Part shown: positions 36,741 through 51,400 of the stretch, in pieces | How the letters are laid out: each line of letters begins with the position of its first letter | Position numbering within the stretch: the first letter of the stretch is position 1 | Assembly (NCBI GenBank): GCA_008694505.1 | Contig: VZDJ01007753.1 | Span: 27,602,967 to 27,666,966, forward strand | Direction: 5' to 3' | DNA: 64,000 nucleotides | Origin: Cyanoderma ruficeps | Lineage: Eukaryota; Chordata; Aves; Passeriformes; Timaliidae | Made by a program: the position numbers and the translations under genes | The notes under the pieces: generated by a model | Told to the model about the DNA's origin: nothing | Seen by the model: only the letters and a program-made list of their open reading frames with translations | Databases searched by the model: none

Positions 36741-39418
36741 CTTCAGACCACCCCAAGCCTGGACAAGGAGGCCCCTTCCTTGATCTGGCATCTGCCTTCT
36801 GCTATGGCCTGGGATCTTTGGATTTTCCCTGACCTATGGCTTCACTTAAGGGAGTGTTTCCTCCAACTCCTTTACTTAAAATAAAACTGAAGCTGTTTCT
36901 GATTCTGCTTTTTAAAGTGTTTTGTGCTATTATAGGGACATATCCAGAGCTATCTTGGTGAGGTAAGCACTTTCTCTGGGGAGACAGGTGAAGTTAAATT
37001 AGGTCTTTTGTGTTATTCAAATTCTAGATTTTGTTGTTTTGATGAGTTTAATATTCTCATCTGCTGTTGAAAAAGCTGTAATCAATTAAAAACTGATTCT
37101 ACTAAAACCTCTTATATGCCTGCTAATGTTTTTATTTCAGAACCAGGTAAAAAGAACTTTGTGATAATATCCAATTTTTATGCTTTTTGGTGTAAAGTGG
37201 GCTTTGCTAGTGGTGACAATTTTTACTAATGACACTGCCAGTCACTCATTATGGTGTGGAATGATTAGTTTGTTCTAAAATGAACTAGAGATTACAAATA
37301 TCTCATTTTTTCCTAAAGGTTAATCTAAGACTTTGATCTGAGAAAAATCCATTTACAAGTAAGAGTCAGACTAGCTTTATCCACTACATCAAAAGTGATC
37401 CCAGTGGAGATCATTAAGAAAAGATTGTAAAAAGCAGTAGAACTGGAAGAGATTTGGAGGAATTCTTGCAGAAAAAGAGGCAGACTTCATTCTGAGAGGT
37501 GTTAATGGGAGCTTGAGGTTACGGATGTGAGAGGTGGGTATTCCTGTGGAGTATTGTGTCCAGCTTTGGACATGGCACTTCCAGAACAAAGCACGTCTCT
37601 GGAGAGAGAAGCCACAGGATTGATAAAGAATTTGCTAAATATTTGCTAAACTGTGTGGAAAGCATGATGTGTCTATTTCTATTTATGCGAAATGAAGGAA
37701 AATACAAAAGGGAACAAGACACAATCTTTTCAGTATGTCAAAAATGGTTATGAAGAGGATAATGATCAGTTATTCCTTATATTCCTGGGAGGACAAGGAA
37801 TTTAATGGGTTTTCTTCAAATGGGTCAGTGATATCTGCATAAACCTAGAAGTCTGAAGCATAACCTGAACACTATTTGCAATAGATTTACCTGCTTTTTT
37901 AGTTTGTGTGTTGTGTTAATCATGTTATTTTGTAGTCTTACTGTTTAATCTTCCTTACTTTGGAAAAAACAGTTTTATTGATAATTTCATCAAGTATCTG
38001 TACTGTTATTCATAATATGAGTGTTTGTTCTCATCCAAGACGTGCTGAAAAATTTTCTTAGACTCACCCAGATAACTGACAACTGTGCCATCATTCTCAT
38101 TTTGGGATGGCACTCATGGAGCTACAAAAACTGGCCATTAGTGCTGTGTGGTGGATGGTGATTTGTAACGTGCGAACCAGAACTTCATGTGTTACATCAT
38201 TCTTACTCCTTGCATTCAGCTGAGAACAGGTGCATGCTTACCATCCTGCTGTGCAGAGCATGGGTATTCAAGAGGTACAGAAGAACTGGTCCTAAATGTT
38301 AAGCAATTAGAGATTTGACAAAAAAAAGTTTGTAATAAATGAACAGATTTTTGGGGATGTCTAAGGGACAAGGATTATAAGCATTTATACAAAAAGTAAG
38401 ATTTTATGTACCTTTGTATTTTGTTAAAAGATAAATCACACATAACATTTCACAGAGTAACATTCTGCATCATGATTCCATGCATTATGGCCATCTTAAC
38501 TAAAATGTAAAAGAAGAACTTTTTATTCACAAAATTAATATGAGAAAGCTGAATTACCTGCTATGCTAGATGATTTTTTTTTGAGATGAATTATTTCCTG
38601 GCAGCAGGCAAAAACATAGGCTGCACAAATAATACTGAATGTTAAAGAACTGTTAGAAAGGCTAGTATTTGCACAAAAAAACACTGAAAAAATTGCACAC
38701 AGCATAAAGCCCCTGGAACAAAAGTACTCCATTTGTGTCAATGAAAATCTTGTCATTCACTTCAGTGAAGGCAGGTTTTATCTACCATTTCACCTCACAT
38801 TATCTTATAATATGAAAATAAGATTCTGCTACTAATATAACGAGAGAATTAGAGTACAAGATAATCTCCTCTGTAAAATGGCAGGCTTTTGTTCAAAATG
38901 TCTACAATCATTGGTTTTATCTGCCTTATCATCTCTTTTCCTCTCTGATGAATGCAAACTGTTTGGGTAATTTGCTTTGACCAGATCTGTGTCTGGGAGA
39001 TCTTAAGTGGAAAAACTATTTGCATACTTAAGAATCCTGAGAACAGAGAGTGGCATTATAGTTTGGGATTTGGTTGGAGGTTTTTATCCCCTGTGCTGGG
39101 CCAAGAGAGACACTTTACATTTATATGTAGCAATTACCATTCCTAATTTTTGTAATGAAACTGGCTTGTGAAAAATGTAACATATAAAATGGAGGCTGCC
39201 AACCTAAGCTTCCTGCTGTTTGCTTTCTTAATTTTTAACACACTAGCCTATTAAAGTTTTATATCAGTTTCTCTCTTCTCCTCTGACTATTTTTACAAAG
39301 TATTGTCTCTCAAGAGATGTGGTCTGCAAAGAAAAGGTAGTTCACTGGAACTCTTGTGCAGAAATACTAAGGGGTCTCTTCTATATTTTTTTAAAATTAG
39401 TTAGAGAAATTAAGTATT
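36741..39418. other. A+T-rich non-coding DNA, no gene seen
   Basis: No supportable coding exon, RNA or transposon was recognised. The open frames present are short and overlap one another on both strands. Confidence 0.5.

Positions 39419-39452
<34 letters not shown>
39419..39452. repeat. Compound (TC)n(AC)n microsatellite
   Basis: About six TC units followed without interruption by about eleven AC units. The open frame running through it (39319-39675, plus) is incidental. Confidence 0.96.
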
Positions 39453-42400
39453 TGTTGTAATAGAACAGAAATTGCAGCTGCTACCTTGTGCCATTTTTTT
39501 GGTTGAAAATATCAGCACCACTAAAGACGACTCTGGAAGAATTACTGCCAAAAAGTACATCTACATAAAAACACATGTTGTAACAGTACTTACCGAACTG
39601 GTTGTACATGTGTGTATTTTTGACAAAATGCAGAAATCTACTTGCAGGCAGACCTTCATCCAACGGCAAGAGTGATGTGATTAATAAAGCTCACCACTTT
39701 GGCTGTATCAGTGCAGAGAAGTCCATGGAAAATGACTGCCCTATCACGGCCTATGAAAATTTTTATTTTTAAAAAATCCAAACAAGCGTCTGTTGTTAGC
39801 AATTTTTTTCCTTTGTATTGAATAATCCAAGGGTAATTCAGAGGCTAAAAGGGCAGCAGTGCTAATTGGAAGTATTCTCTCTGCAAAAACTGCAGAGCAG
39901 AGAATAATAAACTCAAACTGGAAGTGGCAGAATGATTTAACTGATAACACTCATGCACATTTCATTACCCTTTTTGACCCCGGTCACTGGCAAAATGTAA
40001 AACCAATGATTAAAAATAAAGATTTTTTTAATATTAAAAAAGTTATTACTGATAAAAACTGAAACAGATGCATTAAATTCCACTAGTAAGTTCTCACTTT
40101 TTCACAGCGCTGTAGTGTTGTTTAAAGAATACAGAAATAAAATGCACATTTCTCTCTCTCTCCTATGGTAGTACATCTGATTATTTACAAATAGATATTT
40201 TAAACAATGCTCTGAACTTGTGTTGCTAGTTTTACTGAGGAGTGAGACACTGTATTTCTAGGAATTCTACTTCAGGATGATTCAAAGCAAATGCAAAATG
40301 ATTACATTTTAGACTATAAAGAAACTCATATAACATTTCCATGTTGTGTAAATAGTTATAATTAATTTCCATTTTCTGTTAAGTAGCATGTGTAATGCCG
40401 AATGTGGATTTATGATTTTGACAGTTTTACAGATATTAACCTCACAGTCTTTTCCTTTTGTGAATTTCAGTAGAAGTGCAGTATTATGCATAATTTTCAG
40501 GAGCATTAACTTTTTCAGGTTGCTCAGACTCACAGGAAATAATTTTCTTGCTTATCCTAAAAAATACAATGGCCTTTTTCAGTGAGTAAAAAAATCTTAT
40601 GTCCAGATGCTTTATAATTTATATCTGTTTTTTTGAACTACTGAAAAAGTGTAGCCTGTGGGCACAGAAATCTCATTACCTAAAATCTGCACTTCGAGAG
40701 AATTTGAAGTTGTACAAATGGATTTTAAGTTTGATAGGAAAATTGATTGGAGATCATACATTGTGAATACATTAGGTTTATAAAGACAAAACATGCATGA
40801 AGGGCAATTACTGCTAGTGTTGCTATATTAGTATGAATGTTAATAGCATGTTTGTTTTTGAAATGGGTTATGCATTCTGGTAAATGTCTGCTTGAATCTA
40901 GTCATCTGTGTATCACTTGTCTAAGTACTCTCATTTAAGATGCCATATCCCTTCTTGTAGCAATAAAGGGGTAAAGCAACATTAATATTAAATAATTAGA
41001 AAAACAAAAGGGGAATGATTAAACATATTTACATAATTGAAATAACACTGAGTCGCAGTGGGAAATCGGGACAATGTTGTCTCCTTTCAAAGTAATTCAT
41101 AATTCAGATTTTTAATTATGGCATATTCATTCATTTAAAGATGATTCTGGATGAGAGGGCCACTAATGAAATACAATCATTAGCATCTAAACAAAGTAAT
41201 TTAGAAAGTCTCCTTTCGGGGAAAAGATTTCTAGAACATCATCAATCACACAAGATATGCAAAAACAAGCAATTAAACCACACACAAGAACTACAACAAC
41301 CTTATATATTAGTAATGTACACATGAAAACATAACTGATTACAATGATTAGAGTAGGGTAGTGTGGTTAATTTGTATGTTATGTAGTAATTTCATGGAAG
41401 AATGTACCAGGACAGACACATCTCACAAAAAATGAATGCCATACCATTGATATATATTTCAAATATATTAATGTCATTGTAGTCAGTGCCAAGTTATCAA
41501 TAAAAGTCCAGCGATGAAAATCTGGAATCATGTTCTTCAAAATTTGTAACTCCCTGACTATGAACCCTGGACTATAGTTTTGGTTTGGGGTTTATTCTGT
41601 TTATTTATTTTTTCCTATTTGTATTGTATTTGATTTTATCGAATTGACAAAATATAGGCCTTAGGAAGATATTTCATGAGAGAAGCAGGTGCTGCATTAG
41701 TTTCTCATTAACTACTCAAATCCTGCTCTGGGTTATAGCAACAAGGAGTTCATAGACATAAATGGGTCAGTGATTTACAGGGTCTTTCCATATACACAAT
41801 TACAATTCATTAAACATGTGGCAGCATTAAATGGATGGAGTAATTCTGCATGATTTTAATGCCTGTGTGCAGTGTCCTGTTAAAGCAACACAAAAAGGCT
41901 GGCTTTAAACACCTTCTTCTTTGAGTTAAATTATAATCTGGTTGTAAAGCCATACGATCTCTGCCTCTCATGTAAAGAAAAGGCAGAAACAGTGGTGTGT
42001 GTGTGTGCGAGGAGCATCCTGCCCTGGTGAGGCGGGAGCGGCTGGTGTAGCTGTGCTGCCTTTCATAACCACCAGGCTTAGAAGCCAAAATATGTTCTAT
42101 TGGGTACTCAAAAGATAAAAATACTGGTTAATTTTCAACAGTGCTCCTTCATTTGACTTTACAATTTATAGCAGTGAACATTAATGCAAGAATAGCTTGG
42201 TTGAGGAGGAGTTTAAAATTAGAGCACCTCTTCTCATTAGCCCCAGCAGCCTGACCCAGGGTGAACTGAGAAGTAATTTGCTGCCAGATCCTCATTTTGC
42301 TTCTGTTATCACTCCTTGTAAATGAAGCGCAGCAATTTATTGTAGCACCTCAAGGAGTCAAGAACATAATGTGTAAAACACATACAAAAAAAAATCTTTC

Positions 42401-45400
42401 TTCACATTCATTAACACCCAGCACATAGAGGCTGTTCACTTTTCACTCTAATGAAGGAGGGGGATCTTAAATATAAAGCTTTCCAGGCAGTGAAGAAGCC
42501 CTCTTCAGGTCATTAGACAGAAGCTGAGTTGGACAGAAGAAAGGTCATTGACAAAAAAGGGAGAATGGCAATATGATGAAAAATAGAAAATGGATAAAAG
42601 AAGAGACTTTAGAAAGCTCAGAGAATGGAAAGAACATTTTTGGCATCAGTGATCAACCTTTCTTGTCTCTATGTTCATTTTCTGTTGTCAGTGAAGAAAA
42701 TAATATCTGGCTTTTTATTTAGCTGGGAATTGCTCTTGTGTTTGGTCAATTCTCATTTCATCATCCTTGATCTGACCTTGCACGAAGCATTAATAGGTCT
42801 ATTTTTAAGGAACCTTTGTCTGCTGGCTATAAATTCAGCCCTTCATTTTGCTCTTTTTTATTAAAAACATGCAGTTTACCAGATTTTAATGTATTCTGAT
42901 TATGTAACTGACACTTTCCCCTTAGGGAGATTATTTGTCTCACTAGTCCTGATTAACACTTTGAGTTTATAGCTGTATATTAACACCACATTCAGGAATA
43001 TTAGGAAACTCCTATATGCAAATTAATTTGTATTGGTAATAGAAACAGATGAACTTAAAGAGAAGTTGGGAACACTCCTTGAACATGTGCTGAATGCAGG
43101 AGACGTGTACTTAGGGGTTGAAGGTACCTAAGCCAAGAGGCATAGAAAGTCATGGAAAATACCCTTTTGTTATTTACCAGTGTGAAGCGGCAGAACAGTT
43201 GAATTCTGCAGTTCTGTAGCCGTCAACATTGAGTGATTTTTTTTCCACAAATGCATATAACTTGCATTGATTTAACTAGCTTTTGACGTGTATTTGGGAA
43301 TAAAGATGCAACAAAGTAGGGAGCTTTTTGTGTGTTACCATTTGCTGTTATGGACAAGGAAATGTTTTTTCTCTCATAATATACTTTCTTATGTTTGCCC
43401 ACATCCCATTGCTGGATCTTTGCTTGTACAAGGTAATCTCATAAATTAGAGTGTATATATTTTACAGTAAACGATTTCCCATTTAGTTAACAGCATGAGA
43501 CCATTATCTTGTGACAAAACTCTGTTCCAGTGAAGACTCTTCATTAAATAAGTAATCACGCTTTACATACAATGGAATTAGTATATAAATATACCGCGTT
43601 AAAAAGCCATCATTTGACAACAACATGACCTACATCAAATTATGCCTTACTCTTCTCATCCTTCTGGAAACTGATCTGCAGTTATAATCCTTGGATATTT
43701 CAGCTGCAAACATACTCAGTATATCAAAGAGAAATTAGAGATTATTTTGGAACTCCACAAGGGTTTGGTTTTGCTTTCCTCTAAGAAGCCTCATGAATTA
43801 TGCATGTAAATAATGCTCCAGACCATTTTATTTGCTGCTAAGCAGGAACAGCAGGTTGCCCAAAACTTCACTACTGTACTCCCAGTTTTGTCAGCTTTGT
43901 TGTTCAGCTGCTCTCTTGGTATTAAGTTATGGTATTCTTTTTAACCCAGACAGCTTGGCAGATCTTAGAGGTTAAGGAATGGTTAGATGAATGGTCAGAA
44001 AGGAAGATCATCTGCCTTGTCAGCACTGAAAACCATATTTAGGTGAAGAAGGCAGACTTCCACCCCCAGTCCATTCACTAGCAGTTAAAACAATTTGTCT
44101 ACTTGTTTAAGTCATTCATTTCACCATACTGCTCATTATCAAGCAGAATATAATTAAAGGGAGCAGACATGGGGTCTTCCAAAATCCTTGAATGTTGAGT
44201 AGATTTAAATACGGCTTCTCCTGAGTCCATGTTCATTTCCACAGAGTTGTTCATTGACAGGAAGAGTCTGACATCAGACTTTGGCAAAGCTTTCAGCAAA
44301 GTTATGTTTATGCACAAGTATTTTGTGGTGTTAAATAAAGTACTCCTGGGCTACCATTTTTTTTTTCTTCTTTGAAAATATTTACCATGAAATACATGCA
44401 TTTTCCAGACAGTCGTGGAATTATAATTGTTACTGGAATTACAGTTTTCTATGGAAAGTCTTCTACATCCCTCTGCTTGTCTGGGACTCAGCTGAGCCCT
44501 TTTGTTGAGTTCAAAGGAGTGTGTCCTGAGCACTGGAGGACAGAGCTCAGCTGGCTGGAGGGAAGAAAGGGGACATTATTTGTGTTTTCCCTTAATGTCA
44601 GAATAGCCAGCTGTAACTGGGAAACCATTGCTGTTCAAACTGCTCTTTGTGTAGCTCTGGATGTTTACATCACATTCTCTAGGAAGAAAATGGTAACACA
44701 ACAAGAAACGGTAACACAACACAACAGCAGCAATATTGATATCCGTTCAGTGGTGCAATAGTACTTTTACAAGACATACAACACATGCATTTACAGTGGC
44801 ATAGAGCCATTACAGACAAACCCTGGGATTTGTAGACCAAATTTGAAGCTGGGGTATTTAGTGAAATATGCACCTGTTCAGTCTGTCATGCTGGCTAGCT
44901 AACATTTGGCCAGAAAAAAAAATGTCTTTCCTCCATGACTGGAGGTCCTGTTTGCCCCGTGGTACCTTTGGGATAGAGTACCATTGTACCTTCTTGCCAG
45001 GAGCCAGAAGGCATCACAAATGGATCTTTCACTCTGAAAGGAAGGGCTCCTGCCTGATGTTGTGAACACCATGGCAAGTCTAAGTTATTGAAAGTCTTTC
45101 TAAGCTGAGAAACCTCTTTTTCCTTTTCCTCCCAGAAGGCAAAAAAGTGAATTGTCATTAAATCAATTGAGTTTTCCAAAATACCCCATGAACAATATGA
45201 TTTGCAACAACTTTAAAAGGATGTAATATTCATAAGTCAGTCAGGGAAGACTGCAGCATTCTTTTATCTGATATCCAAACCTCAACATTTTATTCCTTCC
45301 ACAACTTCTGACTTTTCTAAAGGATAAGACATCTCATGCAACTTGTACCTGAGATATACACCTCATTTCTATAGCTACAAGTGTATTATCAAAGCTTAGA

Positions 45401-48400
45401 CAATAATTAACAATGTTGAATCAGGAACAGCAATATCTCACAGAATATTCACTTACTGAATAGTTCCTTAAAACCAAGGAAACAAAATGTTTGAGAAAGG
45501 AGGGACTGACTAGTTTCAAAGTCCTGAACCCTTTATTCAACAGCTATTCAAATGAAAGATTTTTTTCATTTTTTGGAGAATATTCTGAAAATGTCTCAAA
45601 ATTTCACTTCGGAAATTCCTTTATGATGTTCTAGTCTTTCCTTTCCTGTCCATTTACTTGAAGTTGATGAAGAAAAAGGAAACGGGAAAATGGAAGGCAA
45701 AAATAAGACAAAACTTACCAACCACAACCTTTCATTTCTCATAGTATGCTTATATAAAAAGACAACATTTCCAAAGTTTTTTTTTTTTCTTATAAGAGAT
45801 TTGGTCTTTTTAGGGTTCAAAATACTTGTTAATGAAAACTGCCAGTGAAGTTCTAGAGACAGACTTTTTCTCTTATCATCAGTGTAAAAACAATTGTTTT
45901 GACAGTGTGTGTTCTACCATGTGTATTGTAGGTACGTTAAAGATATGTGCATACACTTGCTTTCATTTTCTTGTACAATCCTTTCTAAGCCTTGCCTCCA
46001 TTCAAACCTCCTCTTTCTCCACTCTTTTTTCATTCAGTTCTGTTCTTCTATATTTTTAACTCACCTTGAGGTTTAAAATAGCGAAGGCTGCCTTCTGTTT
46101 ATTACTGGAGCGTTGAATACAAAGAGCTTTTATGTTGATTGTCACTCTGCGTGGTGGGGAAGGAAGAACAAACTGGGAGAGGTGAGCAAACCAAGGCGCA
46201 GAATGGGGAAATGGTCCTGCTCCTGCCCTCTGTAATTCGCAGACTATTCTAGACGCTAAAATTGTGACAGCTTGATCTTGTGATAAAGATGTTAACAAGA
46301 AGAGAAAATGACATTAATTTAATCTATTCTTGCAGGTCATGCTGAAATAAGACTGTGATTATTATAATACAAAATTATAATAATAAATATGGAAGTAATT
46401 TCACAATTCTTTACAGATACTATTCACAACCCTTTCACATGCAAATGTCCTGTCCTGTCCTTCACAACAGTGATTTTTGGTGCCATCCAAGGCTCTAATT
46501 CAACATCTTCTAATAGTTGATTCCATAATTACTTTATATGGCAAGAACAATGTAAAATACTATTCCAGATTAAGATCTCAAGATGGCTTTACTTTTATAT
46601 TATTATTTCCCCTGGGCCTTCCCCTCAGGACATTTCTGATTTAGACATTTTTCACATTTTAAGAAGCTAATTAGGCCATCAGTATTCTCAGCTCATACTA
46701 CATTAATAACCAAACAGCGTGCAAAAACAAAAGTGTTTTAAAATAAAATATTTAAAGATAGTTTTGTATGAATGAAAATAGTGATTTAATTTGCTGGTAT
46801 TTTTAGGAGCCAGACGAACCTGACACGTTAATTCCCAAATCCTGAAAAGTTTGTGGGCAAATGGTTATTTAAATCTAAAAAGGATCTGTTATTTAAAAAT
46901 TCAGCATTTTTAGAAGTTCCTCACTCAGTTGACAAAATACCAAAAATACAAAGAAATATTCTTCCAAGGAGCAATTCAAAGAGCAGCATTAAAATTATTG
47001 AAAAAATTCTAATCGAATCAAAAATTTAAATTCTAGTCTAATTGTAAAAATGAGACTGTGCCATCAAAGTGTCTCCCTTTTTTTTCAGATTAGTTTATTT
47101 TAGAATGATTTTTACTAAGCAGTATGTGAGATTTAGTAAAGGCATTAGAAAAGGTGATTTTTCAGTAAAGGCATAACCTGTACTGAACAAAAGATGCTGA
47201 GAGGCACCTGCCAGGCAGGAGTGTTCATCTGCTGGGTAATGAGCCCTCGTAGTGTAGCTTCAGCAGCAGCATCCCCAGCACGTTTTGTTGAGTTTACACC
47301 TTCTGTGTAATCTGGTAGATACAGGGGGTGGAGCTCAGCCTCTGCATTCTGCTTAATAGCCTCAATTACAGGTGGAAAAGCATGCAGTATGTAAATCAGT
47401 ACACACTAGATGCGATATAATTGCAAGGTCAGTGTGGACAATGTTTTGCTGAAGTGCTGCTATAAGTGAATAATTTCAATGATGAAAGTGTATTTTTTCA
47501 TATTTGAGAGCTAATGTACTGAACTGGTCTTTCAGAAACATTGCTCCAATGGCACTGTAATGTTAGACTGCAGAAAAATAGTAACAGACAGACATTCCCC
47601 AACTTCAGCATGAAGCACCTATCTTAGCAGGTAATGTGGCATGTAGCTATCCATAATTGTACTAGGATCTGAAATACTGTGCATTTAGGATGGGGAGTTG
47701 TAGGAGAGGACACTGGAGAGATTTGACAGTTGTAAGCAAAGACAGCAAGGGAGCAGTGTCTGTTCAGTCAGGACACTGAAAGCACTGCGGAACAGCACTG
47801 AAGCACAGTTGGTGGGCACTGGTCTGCGTCCCTCCCTCAAGAGCAAAGTCTCAGGATGCTATATCCATTTTGGAAAGATCACTATACTTTCTTTTTCTAA
47901 CTATGTTTTGTTAATTTAAACAATTTAATTGATTTCAAGTAATAATATAAGTAATTTAGCTTTCAGCTATTATCGGAATTTATTTCAGCTTACAACTTCC
48001 ACTGACTTATCAATTAAGATCTCACCTGATATATTAAGGGAGAAATTATCAAGATATTGAATTTAAAATGCTTTTAAACAATTTTTATAGGAGAGTTGCA
48101 AAAAGGTCCCCTGCTCTCCTTTGAAGCATCAATTATTCCCATAAAACAATTAAGCATCAATTTGTTCTTCCATGTAGGTGTAAGTAGATGATTCAGTGAA
48201 CAGTTGCTTACACACTCAAATGCAGAAGCACTAATGATTTTAGCAGGATTTCTCTTGTGAGACAAATGCATATAATGATGAAGAACCATAGCAGTTAAGA
48301 TAGAAAACAAAAATCTGGCAGAATCATAACAAAGGGATAAACAAAGAACATTAACTGTATATAAATATGCCTGTGACCATGTGGAATATTTGAAAGCAAC

Positions 48401-51400
48401 ACATCTCATTATCTGCACCTATCTTCTTTGTCATCATTGCTATTTGTGATGTGAACACTATTTAAATCAATTTACTCTATTTTCACAGATATGATTTATA
48501 AAGATATGTTGAATGAAGCCAATTACTACCCAATAATTTTTGCTAAAGAGGAAAGTTACTTTTCCGTAACTTAATTTTTCTGGTCCACATAGATTATTTC
48601 CTGTTTCACAGGATATTTCTGCTTTATTATGAGATTCAAGAAAGTAAGTATCTGGTTAAAAAGGATATTTATTGGCAAGGGCCTAATTTACAACATGTAA
48701 GTACCATTATACATTATTACTCTCACAGTGCAAAAGACTTGAGTTAGCCTTTCAAGTAACACCATTTGTAACTAGATGGAAAAGGTCAGGAAAAAACACA
48801 ACTCATTTTCCTATTCAAATGAGTGGTATCAGGAACCGTTCCTGGAGGGAAGCAGCAAATGTGACTTGGGATGGTTACCTTTCTTCCTCTTCCTCCTCCC
48901 CATTTTCTTTTCATTTTAGTGTAATGACTTTTGCTTATGTTTAACTGGCAGGGAGGATGGCAGAGAACCAAGCTCTGTAGGAAGCTCCATCAGACGTGTA
49001 ACATACACTGTGATGAAATAAGTGAATTAAATATCATAAAAGTAAAAAAATTAGCTACAGTCATAAGAAATCTGTGGAAAGGTTTTGCTTTTACAGGAAA
49101 AGGTGAGGGGGCATTTTTTATTTTTTAGTTTTAATTGTCTCCTTAAAGTAAAGCTCGCTGGTTTTCAATACAAGACCAAATTTTTTTCATTTTAAAGAAC
49201 AAACCCTTTAATCAAAAGAGAAAAATGTGCATAATGAATCACCAACATTTTCAAATTAGCTTCTTTTCTGTTTCAACTGTTTGGTCAGTAATAAGTATAT
49301 TATGCACTGTGATTACAAACATGAACAGTGACATTGAAAAAAGAAAAAGCTAATTGAGGAAGATGTTTTTTACACCACGGCCCAAACACAGAAACCCCTT
49401 GAAAACATCCTGCTGGCATCAATACTCCCCTCTGCATGACAGCAAGACTCTTCCCAGCTCAGGGAAGGTAGTGCTCACTCTTAAACCCCTGCACTGTATT
49501 TTGTGCTATTGATATTTAAGTGGCAATAATTTATGCAAAATAAAATTGATTTTTCTGATTTTTTACAGGTAATGGGAATCACTGGAAGACACAGGGACAC
49601 AGCTAGAGTCACCAGAAGCCTTATGGTGGCCATGCAGTAAGGAATGTTTTGAAATAGCCACTCACTTGCTGTTACTGCATTACAAAGAGGAAACATCTAA
49701 GTGCTCATTTTAGGAATCAAATTGGACGAACAAATGTCAAAAAGATGTCTAATCCCTTGCTGATACCAGCCTCCTCCAGACAGGAAAACGGCATTCTAAA
49801 ATGACAGTATTTTAACAAGAGCAAAACATATTTGCCATATAAACAAAATAAATGTAATCAAATAGCGGAATAAACACGCTAAGAGGATTTCTGTGAGCAG
49901 GTGAATTCTGTGTGTAATATAATCAAACTGCCAACATTGTTTCATCGAGTCCTACTTCTGTTGATTTCCTGGAAATTTCCCAAGGAGGAATATCCAAGTA
50001 CTAGGAGAAAGACACATCTCTTTTATTAAAAAAACTTTCCTTGTGAACATTTAATTTACTGATATCACTGAGTAACAGTGAGGAATAGCTGGTAGTGAAG
50101 AAAAGTTGATTCTGTTGTCCTTGTCCCTCACCTTTTGTCTTCTTCAAGTTCAGTGATTTTGTTTTGGGCCAGGGAATCTACTCATGTTCAATTAGGCCCA
50201 GCTCAGACTTGGGAAAAGAACCAATTCCGGCAGACAGGGCAGGCAGCCAGTTGTGGTGAGGAGGGCAGAAACAAATATTGTAAAATGAGACAAAGAACAT
50301 CTGTTTGCACAGGGTGGGCAGACACGTGTAGTGCCTGCAGGATGAAAGCTACCCGCATCTGCATGGTAATTGTAAATGGACCCTGCAGTTCAGCAAGTTA
50401 AGTTAACTTTTTGCTGGAAATATTGTTCTTGGTCATTAATTGTGGTCTTACTCCTTGTCCAGACTTTTTTTTTCTTTTCTGTGAAACTTAATCAAGCTTA
50501 AAGAATCGCCATTCCAACTATGCAGCTGCTTTTTCTTTATCTTGCTGTATATTCACAGACTGGTCTTTACAATGTCCACTACAAAGGGGATAGTAGGAGA
50601 CAATACATTTAACCTGATGTTCTGATAAAAGATGCCATGAAAAAAAATAATTATTTGAAATGGAAGCTGATGAGGCAAAAATAGACTAAAAATAGTCTAA
50701 ATAACATTGCTCCAAATGGTAGAGGTGGACAAACGATGCTAGAGTACATTATTCCACTCCACTGGATGAAGTGACTTTCAAGGACTGATTAGCTCCATGT
50801 CTGAGAGGGTTAGCCCCCTGCCTGTTATAACAAGTGCCTATGAAAGGGAGAGCTGATCCGACAACCGGCTATGCCAACCATGAAGTTATTTCAATACTTT
50901 CTCTTCTAACATATTGATTAATCCCATCATCATTTTGAAACCCTATTTTGTATTGAATAAATAGTTTTCTAATAAAGAGAAGTTAGAAGGTGTAAAACTT
51001 TGACTTCTTCTCAGTGATGCTATCAGCCCCTCTGCAGATTTTACCATTTCTGGCTCTCTGCAAGCTCTGTGTGCTGAAGATGATGCTTTTTCATGACTGA
51101 AAAGCTTTATTTTTACAATGAAGCCTTTAATATCCTAGTGACAGTCACATCACAAATCATCCACACCGAAGATGTACCAATTTTACTGTAAACTCCAATG
51201 TTAAATGCCTCCATTATTTCTGTCCTTTCTCCTCATTTTTTCCCTTTGCTATGACTATTAAGCCAAATGTGATACAAACAAATGACTGCTGCCTTTGGGA
51301 TCACACAACAAATACACCACAATACACAGGGGAAAGCTCCAAAATAACATCATGCATTTGTAGTATCACCTAATTGTTTCAATCATGTAAGGGATTGTAA